Shown here piece by piece: positions 55,363 to 63,643 of a DNA stretch of 64,000 bases (positions within the stretch are counted from its first letter, which is position 1; the number at the start of each line of letters is the position of its first letter). The notes below the pieces were generated by a model. That model saw only the letters and a list, made by a program, of their open reading frames with translations, ran no database searches and was not told the origin of the DNA. The position numbers were made by a program, and so were the translations under genes. Source of the stretch: Paracoccus halophilus (GTDB lineage: Bacteria; Pseudomonadota; Alphaproteobacteria; Rhodobacterales; Rhodobacteraceae); contig NZ_JRKN01000004.1 of assembly GCF_000763905.1 (NCBI RefSeq), positions 62,001 to 126,000 on the forward strand, read 5' to 3'.

Positions 55363-55911
55363 ATGACCGCTGATTTTTTCTGCCAAGCGAGGAAGTGCGC
55401 CACGATAGCCATGGAGTTCCTGCTGGGTGCAAAGGCTTTGAACGCGGCGAGCCTCGAAGGAACACCATTTTTGCAAAGGCCGACTTTGGCACTTGCGGGT
55501 CATGGCCTGGAGATGATGCTCAAGGCATGCTGCTACGTAAACGGTCGAAAGCCTCCGTCCAATGGAAAAAAGGGGCACGATATTGCTGCGCTGTGGCAAG
55601 ATGACATATGCCTTGCGGTACGGCTTCATGTGTATATCCATGCGGGCTATGCGGTGGAGGAAGCCCGCTTAAGCGGTATGTTCCCCGACGTTCCCGAGGA
55701 CGATGAGGCACAAACTCTTATTGAGGAGTATGTGAAAGAGCTTTGCAGACTGCATGGCGGCACTGCTGGCTACCCCCTGCGTTATCCGCATGAGTGCGAC
55801 GAGAAGGCGCCGCCAAAGCACTTTGTGGTAGACGCGTTGTGTGGTGCAGCCGATGACATGGCGAAGTCGCTGAGCGAGTTCGATCTGCGTCACCTTCGGG
55901 AGGGCGCATAA
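55363..55911 (+). CDS. HEPN-like protein inserted between rplP and rpmC
   Basis: A 182-residue, mainly helical protein. The segment LAGHGLEMMLKACCYVNGRK (about 43-62) followed by KKGHDIAALW (69-78) resembles HEPN-type domains, which are often RNases or nucleotide-binding partners in toxin-antitoxin and defence systems. The HEPN RNase motif (RxxxxH) is not obvious, so RNase activity is doubtful. No nucleotidyltransferase partner is beside it. The base composition is less GC-rich and the codons are less biased than in the flanking ribosomal genes, which suggests transfer. The ribosome site is weak. A terminator precedes it and a promoter follows. Confidence 0.5.
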   Translation: MTADFFCQARKCATIAMEFLLGAKALNAASLEGTPFLQRPTLALAGHGLEMMLKACCYVNGRKPPSNGKKGHDIAALWQDDICLAVRLHVYIHAGYAVEEARLSGMFPDVPEDDEAQTLIEEYVKELCRLHGGTAGYPLRYPHECDEKAPPKHFVVDALCGAADDMAKSLSEFDLRHLREGA

Positions 55912-55942
55912 GCTCATCGCCGGTCGCACCCTAAGAATTCCC

Positions 55943-55971
55943 TTGTCTTTCCTGACCAACCCGCATATAGG
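55943..55971 (+). promoter_or_regulatory. Promoter of the spc operon (rpmC onward)
   Basis: TTGTCT (55943-55948), a 17-base spacer and TATAGG (55966-55971) are a good sigma70-type match. It lies after the HEPN-like gene and about 84 bases before rpmC, restoring expression of the downstream ribosomal genes. Confidence 0.65.
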
Positions 55972-56054
55972 CAGGCCTTCATCATGAAACTCCACCGGAA
56001 TCAGGGTGGCCCGTGCAAGCGGGGCTCTCCGGTGATGTTGAAAGGAACAGGCGC

Positions 56055-56261
56055 ATGAAAGCGCAGGAACTGAAAGACAAGACGCCCGATCAGCTGAAGG
56101 AACAGCTGCTCTCGCTGAAGAAGGAAGCGTTCAACCTGCGCTTCCAGCAGGCCACCGGCCAGCTCGAATCGACCGCCCGCATGCGCTCTGTCCGTCGCGA
56201 CGTGGCCCGTGTGAAAACCATTCTGAACCAGAAAGCGGCGGAAGCCGCGGCGTCGAACTAA
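56055..56261 (+). CDS. rpmC: 50S ribosomal protein uL29
   Basis: A 68-residue coiled-coil uL29 next to the tunnel exit. [20 protein letters not shown] and [14 protein letters not shown] are typical. Met at 56055 follows GAAAGGA; an upstream frame extension is discarded. It now heads the spc part. Confidence 0.97.
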   Translation: MKAQELKDKTPDQLKEQLLSLKKEAFNLRFQQATGQLESTARMRSVRRDVARVKTILNQKAAEAAASN

Positions 56262-56273
56262 GGAGCCCGGTCA

Positions 56274-56522
56274 ATGCCCAAACGCATCCTGCAAGGCAAG
56301 GTCGTCAGCGACAAGAACGAACAGACCGTCACCGTTCTGGTCGAGCGTCGCTTCAAGCATCCGCTGCTGCAAAAGACCGTGCGGTCGTCCAAGAAATACC
56401 GCGCCCATGACGCGGATAACCAGTTCAAGGTCGGTGACATCGTTCGCATCGTCGAATGCGCGCCGATCTCGAAAACCAAGCGCTGGACCGTTCTGCTTGA
56501 CGCTGCCGAAGCCCAGGCCTGA
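56274..56522 (+). CDS. rpsQ: 30S ribosomal protein uS17
   Basis: An 82-residue OB-fold uS17. [20 protein letters not shown] and [18 protein letters not shown] are typical. AAGGAG is upstream, 12 bases after rpmC. Confidence 0.97.
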   Translation: MPKRILQGKVVSDKNEQTVTVLVERRFKHPLLQKTVRSSKKYRAHDADNQFKVGDIVRIVECAPISKTKRWTVLLDAAEAQA

Positions 56523-56585
56523 ACACCAGTTTAATCGATACCCTGGGGCCGGTGCCGCCGGTCCCCAAAGGTCGGGAGTAACCCT

Positions 56586-56954
56586 ATGATCCAGATGCAG
56601 ACCAATCTGGATGTCGCTGACAACTCCGGCGCACGCCGGGTGCAGTGCATCAAGGTCCTGGGTGGTTCGCACCGTCGCTATGCGTCGGTGGGCGACATCA
56701 TCGTCGTCTCCGTCAAGGAGGCCATCCCGCGCGGCCGCGTGAAGAAAGGCGACGTCCGCAAGGCCGTCGTCGTGCGCACCGCCAAAGAAGTGAAGCGTGA
56801 AGACGGCACCTCGATCCGTTTTGACCGCAACGCCGCCGTCATCCTGAACAACCAGGGTGAGCCGGTCGGCACGCGTATCTTCGGGCCGGTCGTGCGCGAG
56901 CTGCGCGCCAAGAACTTCATGAAGATCATCTCGCTCGCGCCGGAGGTGCTGTGA
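56586..56954 (+). CDS. rplN: 50S ribosomal protein uL14
   Basis: A 122-residue uL14, a bridge to the 30S subunit. [19 protein letters not shown] and [20 protein letters not shown] are diagnostic. A 63-bp gap with a small GC hairpin separates it from rpsQ. It overlaps rplX by one base. Confidence 0.98.
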   Translation: MIQMQTNLDVADNSGARRVQCIKVLGGSHRRYASVGDIIVVSVKEAIPRGRVKKGDVRKAVVVRTAKEVKREDGTSIRFDRNAAVILNNQGEPVGTRIFGPVVRELRAKNFMKIISLAPEVL

Positions 56955-57259
56955 TGGCTGCCAAGCTGAAAAAAGGCGACAAGGTCGTCGTGCTGGCCGG
57001 CAAGGACAAGGGCCGGCAGGGCGAAATCACCGCCGTGTTCCCGAAAGAGAACAAGGCCGTGGTTGACGGCGTGAACATCGCCATCCGTCACCAGCGTCAG
57101 ACCCAGGCGTCGCAGGGCGGCCGCGTGGCGAAAGCCATGCCGATCGACCTGTCGAACCTCGCGCTGATGGACAAGAACGGCAAAGCGACCCGCGTCGGCT
57201 TCCGCGAGGAAGACGGCAAGAAGGTCCGTTTCGCCAAGACCACGGGAGACGTGATCTGA
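56954..57259 (+). CDS. rplX: 50S ribosomal protein uL24
   Basis: A 101-residue KOW-domain uL24, an assembly initiator of the 50[21 protein letters not shown] is typical. ATG at 56954 shares one base with the rplN stop; it also overlaps rplE by one base. Confidence 0.97.
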   Translation: MAAKLKKGDKVVVLAGKDKGRQGEITAVFPKENKAVVDGVNIAIRHQRQTQASQGGRVAKAMPIDLSNLALMDKNGKATRVGFREEDGKKVRFAKTTGDVI

Positions 57260-57819
57260 TGCTGGACCAAGCGAATTACACGCCGCGCCTGAAGGTTGCG
57301 TTCAAGACCAAGATCCGCGCCGCTCTCAAGGAAGAGTTCGGCTACAAGAACGACATGCAGATCCCGCGTCTGGACAAGATCGTCCTGAACATGGGCATCG
57401 GCGAGGCCGTCAAGGATACCAAGAAGGTCAAGCAGGGCGCCGAGGAGCTGTCGCTGATCGCCGGTCAGAAGGCCGTGATCACGAAAGCCAAGAAATCGAT
57501 CGCCGGCTTCCGCGTCCGCGAGGAAATGCCGCTGGGTGCCAAGGTGACCCTGCGCGGCGACCGGATGTATGAATTCCTGGATCGTCTGATCAATATCGCG
57601 CTGCCCCGCGTCCGCGACTTCCGCGGTGTCAAGGGCACGGCTTTCGACGGCCGTGGCAACTATGCCATGGGCCTGAAGGAGCACATCGTTTTCCCGGAAA
57701 TCAACTTCGACAAGGTCGACGAAGTTCTGGGGATGGACATCATCATCTGCACCACCGCGAAGACCGACGCGGAAGCGAAGTCGCTGTTGAAGCATTTCAA
57801 CATGCCGTTCAACAGCTGA
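57259..57819 (+). CDS. rplE: 50S ribosomal protein uL5
   Basis: A 186-residue uL5 that binds 5S rRNA and contacts P-site t[23 protein letters not shown] and [14 protein letters not shown] are typical. It shares one base with the rplX stop codon. Confidence 0.98.
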   Translation: MLDQANYTPRLKVAFKTKIRAALKEEFGYKNDMQIPRLDKIVLNMGIGEAVKDTKKVKQGAEELSLIAGQKAVITKAKKSIAGFRVREEMPLGAKVTLRGDRMYEFLDRLINIALPRVRDFRGVKGTAFDGRGNYAMGLKEHIVFPEINFDKVDEVLGMDIIICTTAKTDAEAKSLLKHFNMPFNS

Positions 57820-57838
57820 TCGCGGAGGGAAAGAAGAT

Positions 57839-58144
57839 ATGGCTAAGAAATCCATGGTCGAACGCGAGAAGAAGCGCGAACGTCTGGTCAAGAAATACGC
57901 CGCCAAGCGCGCCGCGCTGAACGAGATCGTCCACGACCAGGAGCGCCCGATGGAAGAGCGCTTCAAGGCCAGCCTGAAACTGGCTGAGCTGCCGCGCAAC
58001 TCGTCCGCGACCCGCCTGCACAACCGGTGCCAGCTCACCGGCCGTCCGCATGCGTATTACCGCAAACTGAAACTGTCGCGGATCATGCTGCGCGAGCTGG
58101 GCTCGCACGGCCAGATCCCCGGCCTGGTCAAATCCAGCTGGTAA
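57839..58144 (+). CDS. rpsN: 30S ribosomal protein uS14 (long, zinc-free type)
   Basis: A 101-residue uS14 of the long form without zinc cysteines. [19 protein letters not shown] and [20 protein letters not shown] are typical. Ten bases before rpsH. Confidence 0.97.
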   Translation: MAKKSMVEREKKRERLVKKYAAKRAALNEIVHDQERPMEERFKASLKLAELPRNSSATRLHNRCQLTGRPHAYYRKLKLSRIMLRELGSHGQIPGLVKSSW

Positions 58145-58154
58145 GGGGGCGAAT

Positions 58155-58553
58155 ATGAATATGAACGATCCTCTCGGCGATATGCTGACCCGCATCCGCA
58201 ACGCGCAGATGCGTGGCAAATCGACCGTGCGCACCCCGGCCTCCAAGCTGCGCGCCTGGGTTCTGGACGTGCTGAAAGCCGAAGGCTACATCCGTGGCTA
58301 TGAGGCGGTGACCACCGATGCCGGTCACAATGAACTGGAAATCAGCCTGAAATATTTCGAGGGCGCTCCGGTCATCCGTGAACTGGCCCGCGTCTCCAAG
58401 CCCGGCCGCCGCGTCTATGCCGGCGCCCGTGAAATCCCCCAGGTCCGCAACGGCCTGGGCGTCTCCATCGTCTCGACGCCGAAAGGCGTGATGTCGGATG
58501 CAGCGGCTCGCAACGCCAATGTCGGCGGCGAAGTCCTCTGCACCGTATTCTAA
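58155..58553 (+). CDS. rpsH: 30S ribosomal protein uS8
   Basis: A 132-residue uS8, the known spc-operon repressor in E. coli. [19 protein letters not shown] and [20 protein letters not shown] are typical. GGGGGCG is upstream. An ATG two codons later is an alternative start. Confidence 0.97.
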   Translation: MNMNDPLGDMLTRIRNAQMRGKSTVRTPASKLRAWVLDVLKAEGYIRGYEAVTTDAGHNELEISLKYFEGAPVIRELARVSKPGRRVYAGAREIPQVRNGLGVSIVSTPKGVMSDAAARNANVGGEVLCTVF

Positions 58554-58563
58554 GGAGGGCAGG

Positions 58564-59097
58564 ATGTCTCGGATTGGTAAGAAACCGGTCGAACTGCCCA
58601 AGGGTGTGACGGCCGAAGTCAAGGGCCAGACCGTTGAAGTCAAGGGGCCGAAAGGCGCCCGCAGCTTCACCGCGACGGATGATGTGACCCTGTCGGTCGG
58701 CGAGGGCGGCGTGAACATCGCGCCGCGCGGGCTGTCGAAGCGTGCGCGCCAGCAATGGGGCATGACGCGTTCGATGGTCGCCAACCTCGTCACCGGCGTC
58801 AGCGAAGGGTTCAAGAAAGAGCTGGAAATCCAGGGCGTCGGTTACCGCGCCCAGATGCAGGGCAAGACCCTGAAGCTGTCGCTTGGCTATTCGCATGACG
58901 TGAACTTCGACACCCCGGAAGGCGTGACCATCTCGGCTCCCAAGCAGACCGAGATCGTGGTGGAAGGCATCGACCAGCAACTGGTCGGCCAGGTCGCCGC
59001 GGATATCCGCGAGTGGCGCCGCCCCGAGCCCTACAAGGGCAAGGGCATCCGCTACAAGGGTGAGCAGGTCTTCCGCAAGGAAGGCAAGAAGAAGTAA
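58564..59097 (+). CDS. rplF: 50S ribosomal protein uL6
   Basis: A 177-residue uL6 near the factor-binding site. [20 protein letters not shown] and [18 protein letters not shown] are typical. AAGGAGG precedes the ATG at 58564; an upstream frame is ignored. Confidence 0.98.
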   Translation: MSRIGKKPVELPKGVTAEVKGQTVEVKGPKGARSFTATDDVTLSVGEGGVNIAPRGLSKRARQQWGMTRSMVANLVTGVSEGFKKELEIQGVGYRAQMQGKTLKLSLGYSHDVNFDTPEGVTISAPKQTEIVVEGIDQQLVGQVAADIREWRRPEPYKGKGIRYKGEQVFRKEGKKK

Positions 59098-59108
59098 GGG
59101 GCGCAAAA

Positions 59109-59468
59109 ATGGCACTGACGAAAAGAGAGCTGTTCCAGAAGCGCCGCCTGCGCGTACGGAACAAGTTGCGGAAAATCTCGGACGGTCGTCCGCGTCTTTC
59201 CGTTCACCGTTCTTCCAAGAACATCAGCGTCCAGCTGATCGACGACGCGAAAGGGGTCACTCTGGCCTCGGCCTCGTCGCTGGAAAAGGATCTGGGCGTT
59301 GTCGGCAAGAACAACGTGGAAGCTGCGGCCAAGATCGGCGCTGCGATTGCAGAGCGCGCGAAAAAGGCCGGTGTCGAAGAGGTTCTCTTCGACCGTGGCG
59401 GTTTCCTGTTCCACGGCAAGATCAAGGCACTTGCAGATGCGGCCCGCGAGGGCGGTCTGAAGTTCTGA
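59109..59468 (+). CDS. rplR: 50S ribosomal protein uL18
   Basis: A 119-residue uL18 that binds 5S r[23 protein letters not shown] and [20 protein letters not shown] are typical. It is followed by a structured 128-bp gap, unusual inside this operon. Confidence 0.98.
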   Translation: MALTKRELFQKRRLRVRNKLRKISDGRPRLSVHRSSKNISVQLIDDAKGVTLASASSLEKDLGVVGKNNVEAAAKIGAAIAERAKKAGVEEVLFDRGGFLFHGKIKALADAAREGGLKF

Positions 59469-59596
59469 TCCCTGCGGGTGGCGCCGCCAGACACGGCACG
59501 CCACCCCGATGATCCGGGGGCCGTCCGATCCGTCGGCGGCCCACCTGGATTGGACCCAACGGCGCCGGCTGCGCGCCATCGTATGAGGAATGCCTT
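59469..59596 (+). promoter_or_regulatory. Structured spacer between rplR and rpsE
   Basis: No gene. GGGTGGCG (from 59476) can pair with CGCCACCC about 15 bases later. A second inverted repeat is GGGCCGTCCG with CGGCGGCCC just after. No promoter is clear. These may be mRNA-processing or attenuation structures. Confidence 0.35.
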
Positions 59597-60163
59597 ATGG
59601 CAGAACGTGACAACCGTCGGGGCCGCCGCGAAGAGCGCGAGGAAACCCCGGAATTCGCCGACCGTCTGGTCGCGATCAACCGCGTCTCGAAAACCGTCAA
59701 GGGTGGCAAGCGCTTCGGCTTTGCCGCTCTGGTGGTCGTGGGCGACCAGCGTGGCCGCGTCGGCTTCGGCAAGGGCAAGGCCAAAGAGGTTCCCGAGGCG
59801 ATCCGCAAGGCGACCGAGCAGGCCAAGCGCAGCCTGGTCCGCGTGCCGCTGCGCGACGGCCGCACCCTGCATCACGATATCGAGGGCCGCCATGGTGCGG
59901 GCCGCGTGGTGATGCGCACCGCCGTTCCCGGTACCGGGATCATCGCCGGCGGTCCGATGCGCGCCGTCTTCGAGATGCTGGGCGTTCAGGACGTCGTGGC
60001 GAAGTCGCTGGGCTCGCAGAACCCCTATAACATGATCCGCGCCACCATCGACGGGCTCAAGGCCGAGGCCTCGCCCCGCAGCGTCGCCCAGCGTCGCGGC
60101 AAGAAAGTGGCCGAGATCCTGCCCTCGAACGACAAGCCGGCCGAAGCGGCCGCCGAAGCGTAA
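59597..60163 (+). CDS. rpsE: 30S ribosomal protein uS5
   Basis: A 188-residue uS5 that affects decoding accuracy. [31 protein letters not shown] and [14 protein letters not shown] [20 protein letters not shown] are typical. A disordered Arg/Glu start precedes the fold. Twelve bases before rpmD. Confidence 0.98.
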   Translation: MAERDNRRGRREEREETPEFADRLVAINRVSKTVKGGKRFGFAALVVVGDQRGRVGFGKGKAKEVPEAIRKATEQAKRSLVRVPLRDGRTLHHDIEGRHGAGRVVMRTAVPGTGIIAGGPMRAVFEMLGVQDVVAKSLGSQNPYNMIRATIDGLKAEASPRSVAQRRGKKVAEILPSNDKPAEAAAEA

Positions 60164-60175
60164 GGAGCGGATAAC

Positions 60176-60364
60176 ATGGCAAAAACCATCGTCGTCAAGC
60201 AGATCGGCTCGCCGATCCGCCGCCCCGCCATCCAGCGCGAGACGCTGAAGGGGCTGGGCCTGAACAAGATGCACCGCACCCGCGAGCTGGAAGATACTCC
60301 CGCCGTGCGCGGCATGGTCAACAAGATCCCGCATCTTGTGCAGATCATCGAAGAAAAGAACTGA
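60176..60364 (+). CDS. rpmD: 50S ribosomal protein uL30
   Basis: A 62-residue uL30. [20 protein letters not shown] and [16 protein letters not shown] are typical. It is last in this cluster; rplO and secY, which follow in E. coli, are not seen in the next 3.6 kb. Confidence 0.97.
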   Translation: MAKTIVVKQIGSPIRRPAIQRETLKGLGLNKMHRTRELEDTPAVRGMVNKIPHLVQIIEEKN

Positions 60365-60368
60365 TTGC

Positions 60369-60399
60369 AAAGGCCGGGGAAACCCGGCCTTTTCCTTTT
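60369..60399 (+). terminator. Rho-independent terminator of the spc part
   Basis: A perfect 10-bp stem (AAAGGCCGGG with CCCGGCCTTT) and GAAA tetraloop run into TTCCTTTTC. It ends transcription after rpmD. Confidence 0.9.
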
Positions 60400-60513
60400 C
60401 CGCGCCGCTGGCAGTCCCGGCGCGGATCCGGTACGCGCGCCGGCGCCGTTAACCCCGCATTAACCAGCCTGTCCTAGACTTGGCGGCGGCCGAAATCGGT
60501 CAGGGGACATGCC

Positions 60514-61242
60514 GTGCCGCCCAAGGGAACCTGCCGCCTTGCGCTTTTCCTGCTCATGCTGGCCACGGCCGCCTCGGCCGGGCCTTGGCCGCGCGAGCCC
60601 AAGGCGCTTTTCCTGTCACTCTCGGTCGAGGCGGATCGCAACGATAACAGCTATGTCGGGCTTTACGGCGAATACGGGCTGTCGCCGCGCCGCACGCTGG
60701 GGTTTGAACTGGGGCACGCGAGTATCGGCGAAACCTCGGCGATGATCTGGCTGCAGCAGGCGCGCGGCGACGGCTCGGGCGCGAATCGCTGGGTCACCTC
60801 GCTGGGCCTGGGCGGTTTCGAGCGCGATGGCGATCTGGTGCCGGTGGTGCAGATCGGGGCTGCCTGGGGGCGAGGGATCGACTGGCTGCCGGGCGGCGGC
60901 TGGATCACCGTCGAAAGCCGGGTGAAGGTCGCGGGCAAGCAGCAGGAGATCGAGCCCGAGCCCGAGGAAAACGTGGTCTATGAGGGCGATGCGCTGACCT
61001 ATCTGACGCCTCAGGTCACCACCAAGCTTGAGGCGACACTGGGCTTTCGCCCGTTCACGGGGATGATGCTGATCAACCAGTTGCGGCTCGAGGATCGGGA
61101 CGATACCGGGCTTTCGGGCAAGCTGGCCAGTTCGGTCGTACGCGATCTGGCCGGGCCGGCCAAGATCGAACTGGGCCTTGTCCTGCCGCTTGCCGGCGAC
61201 GGCGAGGCAGCGGTGAAGCTGGGCAGCTGGCTGGAATTCTAG
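60514..61242 (+). CDS. Secreted protein of unknown function, possibly beta-barrel
   Basis: A 242-residue protein with a signal peptide (about 1-22, LALFLLMLATAASAG). The mature part has many short strands with alternating hydrophobic residues (LFLSLSVEADRNDNSYVGLYG, TLGFELGHASIGE, VTTKLEATLGFRP, KIELGLVLPLAGDG) and ends in an aromatic residue (SWLEF), as outer-membrane barrels do. A barrel or outer-membrane role is inferred. GTG start at 60514 follows AGGGGA. No family recognised. Confidence 0.65.
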   Translation: MPPKGTCRLALFLLMLATAASAGPWPREPKALFLSLSVEADRNDNSYVGLYGEYGLSPRRTLGFELGHASIGETSAMIWLQQARGDGSGANRWVTSLGLGGFERDGDLVPVVQIGAAWGRGIDWLPGGGWITVESRVKVAGKQQEIEPEPEENVVYEGDALTYLTPQVTTKLEATLGFRPFTGMMLINQLRLEDRDDTGLSGKLASSVVRDLAGPAKIELGLVLPLAGDGEAAVKLGSWLEF

Positions 61243-61694
61243 CGCCCGTCCCGAGTAAGTCGAATTTTTTGGATTTCCCACGAGTTCTGATTCCCGGCAC
61301 ATGCTGCCGGCCGGAAGAGAGGCCGGCATGGATGGGTGGACCGTATTCGCCTGATTCGCGGCAGCGTTTCCTCGTTGCTCCGAATGAGGGCATGTCGGCC
61401 AGCGCTGCGGGCCGCAGGATGCGCTGCGCTGTATCAACGCGCCGATACTGATCGAGGGCGCCATGGATGGCGACGCGTCCTGCGCCGGGGCGGATCAGCA
61501 TTCACGACGCGGTATCCGTCAAGCGGGCCGGCAAAAGGGGCCAGCCCGGGACGACCGGTTTCGACCATTGCCCGGATCGTTTTGTCCGGCATCTCCATAT
61601 GCCCGCAACCTGCCGCGCACGCGCCCTCCGCCGACGATACTTGCGAAACGCGCCCATTGCATGCAAACCTTGGGCCAGGGCAGGAGGAAACGCG
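61243..61694. other. Gene-free gap before the DUF2270 gene
   Basis: A 452-bp stretch. Open frames exist on both strands, but none has a recognisable family, ribosome site or codon use like the neighbours. It could hold decayed sequence, as the following kilobase does. GGCCGGAAGAGAGGCCGGC near 61310 is a small inverted repeat. Confidence 0.4.
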
Positions 61695-62369
61695 ATGGAG
61701 GCACGGGCGACCGAGCGCAAGTCGCTCAACGCCGCCGAGATGGGTGTGATCGCACATCTTTATCGCGGCGAGGTCTATCGTTCGACCATCTGGCGCACGC
61801 GGCTGGACACGACGACCAACTGGTCGGTGGTCACGCTGGGGGTCGCGCTGTCGATCGCCTATTCCTCGCCGCAGGCCTCGCCTCTGCCCCTGATCCTGGT
61901 CGGCATCCTGATCATCTTCTTTCTGATGCTGGAGGCGCGGCGCTATCGCTATTTCAACGTCTGGCGCGCCCGCTGCCGCTGGATGGAACTGCATTTCATG
62001 GCCCCCATGCTGAAAGAGGGCGACCTGCATCTTGAGGAGCACTGGCAGGACAGGCTGGCGCAGGATTATCTGCATCCACGCTATCACGTCAGCATGTGGA
62101 CGGCGATCGGGCGGCGTATCCGGCGCAACTATTTCTGGATCCTGCTCATCCAGACGGCCGCATATCTGGGCAAGCTGATGGTCCACCCCACGCCGATCAG
62201 CTCGGCCATGGAACTGGTCTCCCGCGCCGCCGTCGGGCCGATCCCGGGCTGGTTCATCCTGTTTCTGGGCGGAACTTATTGCCTGAGCTGGGGCCTGATC
62301 GCGCTGTGGAGCGAGCGTTCCGACGCTGGCCGCGCCAAGAAGCGCCGCGATCCGTTGGGCATGGGGTGA
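61695..62369 (+). CDS. DUF2270 integral membrane protein
   Basis: A 224-residue protein of the DUF2270 family. The diagnostic stretch is STIWRTRLDTTTNWSVVT, the first helix pair around LSIAYSSPQASPLPLILVGI and FLMLEARRYRYFNVWRARC. Two more helices follow (YFWILLIQTAAYLGKLM and IPGWFILFLGGTYCLSWGLI). Function is unknown. AGGAGG directly precedes the ATG, which is preferred over a longer upstream frame. Confidence 0.85.
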   Translation: MEARATERKSLNAAEMGVIAHLYRGEVYRSTIWRTRLDTTTNWSVVTLGVALSIAYSSPQASPLPLILVGILIIFFLMLEARRYRYFNVWRARCRWMELHFMAPMLKEGDLHLEEHWQDRLAQDYLHPRYHVSMWTAIGRRIRRNYFWILLIQTAAYLGKLMVHPTPISSAMELVSRAAVGPIPGWFILFLGGTYCLSWGLIALWSERSDAGRAKKRRDPLGMG

Positions 62370-62449
62370 TCGGCGTCCAAACGGCCCCCTGATGCGGTGG
62401 TCCAACCTGTCCCCGGGAACAGGCGGGAGCCGTGTTTGGGATGTTGGTG

Positions 62450-62719
62450 GTGAAAACGATCGCGAAGATCCGTCGGGCGTATTTTCGGCATTAGAAGCCC
62501 ATCAAGCAGATTTGCCGCGAACTGTGTGTGTCGCAAAAGACGGTACGGAAGGTCATCCGCTTCGGCGCGACGGAGTTCACCTACGAGCGCATTGTCCAGC
62601 CGAGGATTGGTCCATGGCGGGATGCGCTCGACCGGATGCTGGCCAAGAACTCGGGCAGGCCCAAGCGCGGGCGTCTGACGCGCATCCGGATGTTTCAGGA
62701 GCTCCACGCTCTCGGTTAA
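62450..62719 (+). pseudogene. IS21 family transposase (IstA) N-terminal remnant
   Basis: The frame from GTG 62450 reads VKTIAKIRRAYF, then a TAG at 62492, then KPIKQICRELCVSQKTVRKVI, then IGPWRDALDRMLAKN and LTRIRMFQELHALG before a TAA at 62717. This matches the N-terminal HTH part of IstA of IS21-type elements closely, including the helix-turn-helix. The catalytic DDE part and the IstB helper gene are missing. It is a dead fragment. Confidence 0.8.
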
Positions 62720-62821
62720 CCTAAGAACGAGAGCTGGCGCTTCAAGACGCGAGCCTGACTGCCGGAAACCCGCTGGCCCGATCCGGCTGTGTTACCTGGA
62801 GACGACGCCGTCTCGGGTCAG

Positions 62822-63037
62822 CTAACCTTCGGCAAGAAGGGGCCTTCTTCGGCGCCGATAAGGGTGGCCCATTGGATGCCGGGCCGGCTCGTCTCTGTTG
62901 GGGCAGGAAATATCCGCAAGCCGATGCTCGACATGCCGCCCGTCGATCAAATCCGACAGATCGCCAAGCAACGAGCGCCACGGTCCCTGATCGCGGGCAA
63001 AACCAAAGCTTTCCTGACCAATCCGACGATGCGTCAT
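62822..63037 (-). pseudogene. IS5-like transposase N-terminal remnant
   Basis: On the minus strand, from ATG 63037, the protein reads MTHRRIGQESFGFARDQ, then SLLGDLSDLIDGRHVEHRL, then ADISCPNRDEPA. This matches the first 50 or so residues of IS5-family transposases. The homology then breaks, consistent with a frameshift, and the catalytic part is absent. With the IS21 fragment beside it, this marks a graveyard of insertion sequences. Confidence 0.65.
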
Positions 63038-63246
63038 TCCTGCCTCCTGATTTGCGTGCAGTTTCAGGCAATCACGACCAGAATGGCCAGCCCACACATA
63101 GCCGCGCAGGTCCTGCCAAAGCGTTTCGGGCTAAACTGATCCATTTCTGTTCAGCAGCGAGCAACTGCTCGGGTGAACGGACATGCGCTTGCCGCAGGCG
63201 CAACAGGCGGGCCGAGCTGCATGTCTCGAACCTCATCCGGAACGCC

Positions 63247-63501
63247 CTAGCCGCGCTCCAGGCGGTAATTGCCCTCGGGCAGGTTCAGGGCGGCGCGCAG
63301 CTCCTCAAGCTGCTCCATGGTCAGGACGATCTGCGCCAGCTCGCCGGTATCGGGGTCGAATTGCTCGACCACCACGCGGTCGTCGAAGCTCTGGATCACG
63401 ACATCCTCGTTCAGGGGGCGGGCGGCTGCGATGGCTCCGGCCGGCAATTCGTCGATCAGCGTGATGACGGTGGCGTCGAAATCGTGCTCGATGGTGAACA
63501 T
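63247..63501 (-). CDS. Small acidic conserved protein, unknown function
   Basis: An 84-residue acidic protein starting MFTIEHDFDATVITLIDE. No signal peptide or membrane helix is seen. It contains DVVIQSFDDRVVVEQFDPDT and a helical TMEQLEELRAALNLPEG, with codon use like real genes here. GGAAGGATC precedes the ATG on the minus strand. Probably a real small cytosolic protein, family not named. Confidence 0.6.
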   Translation of the reverse strand: MFTIEHDFDATVITLIDELPAGAIAAARPLNEDVVIQSFDDRVVVEQFDPDTGELAQIVLTMEQLEELRAALNLPEGNYRLERG

Positions 63502-63643
63502 GGCGATCCTTCCGGTTCAGCGTTTCTCAACAATCGCGTGATACGCCGGAAGGGGCAAGGGCAGGGGTTTGCGGAGCCGCAAGGTCCCGGATAAGGTGGC
63601 GTGAAATCTTGCAGAAATGCGGCAGGCGGGACAGGGACGGGGC

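Noticed and set aside
55363..55911. HEPN/MNT toxin-antitoxin pair
   Set aside because: No nucleotidyltransferase partner on either side, and the HEPN RNase motif is not evident.
61434..62405. 323-codon minus-strand frame across the DUF2270 gene and upstream gap
   Set aside because: It is antisense to the well-supported DUF2270 gene and has no ribosome site or family features.
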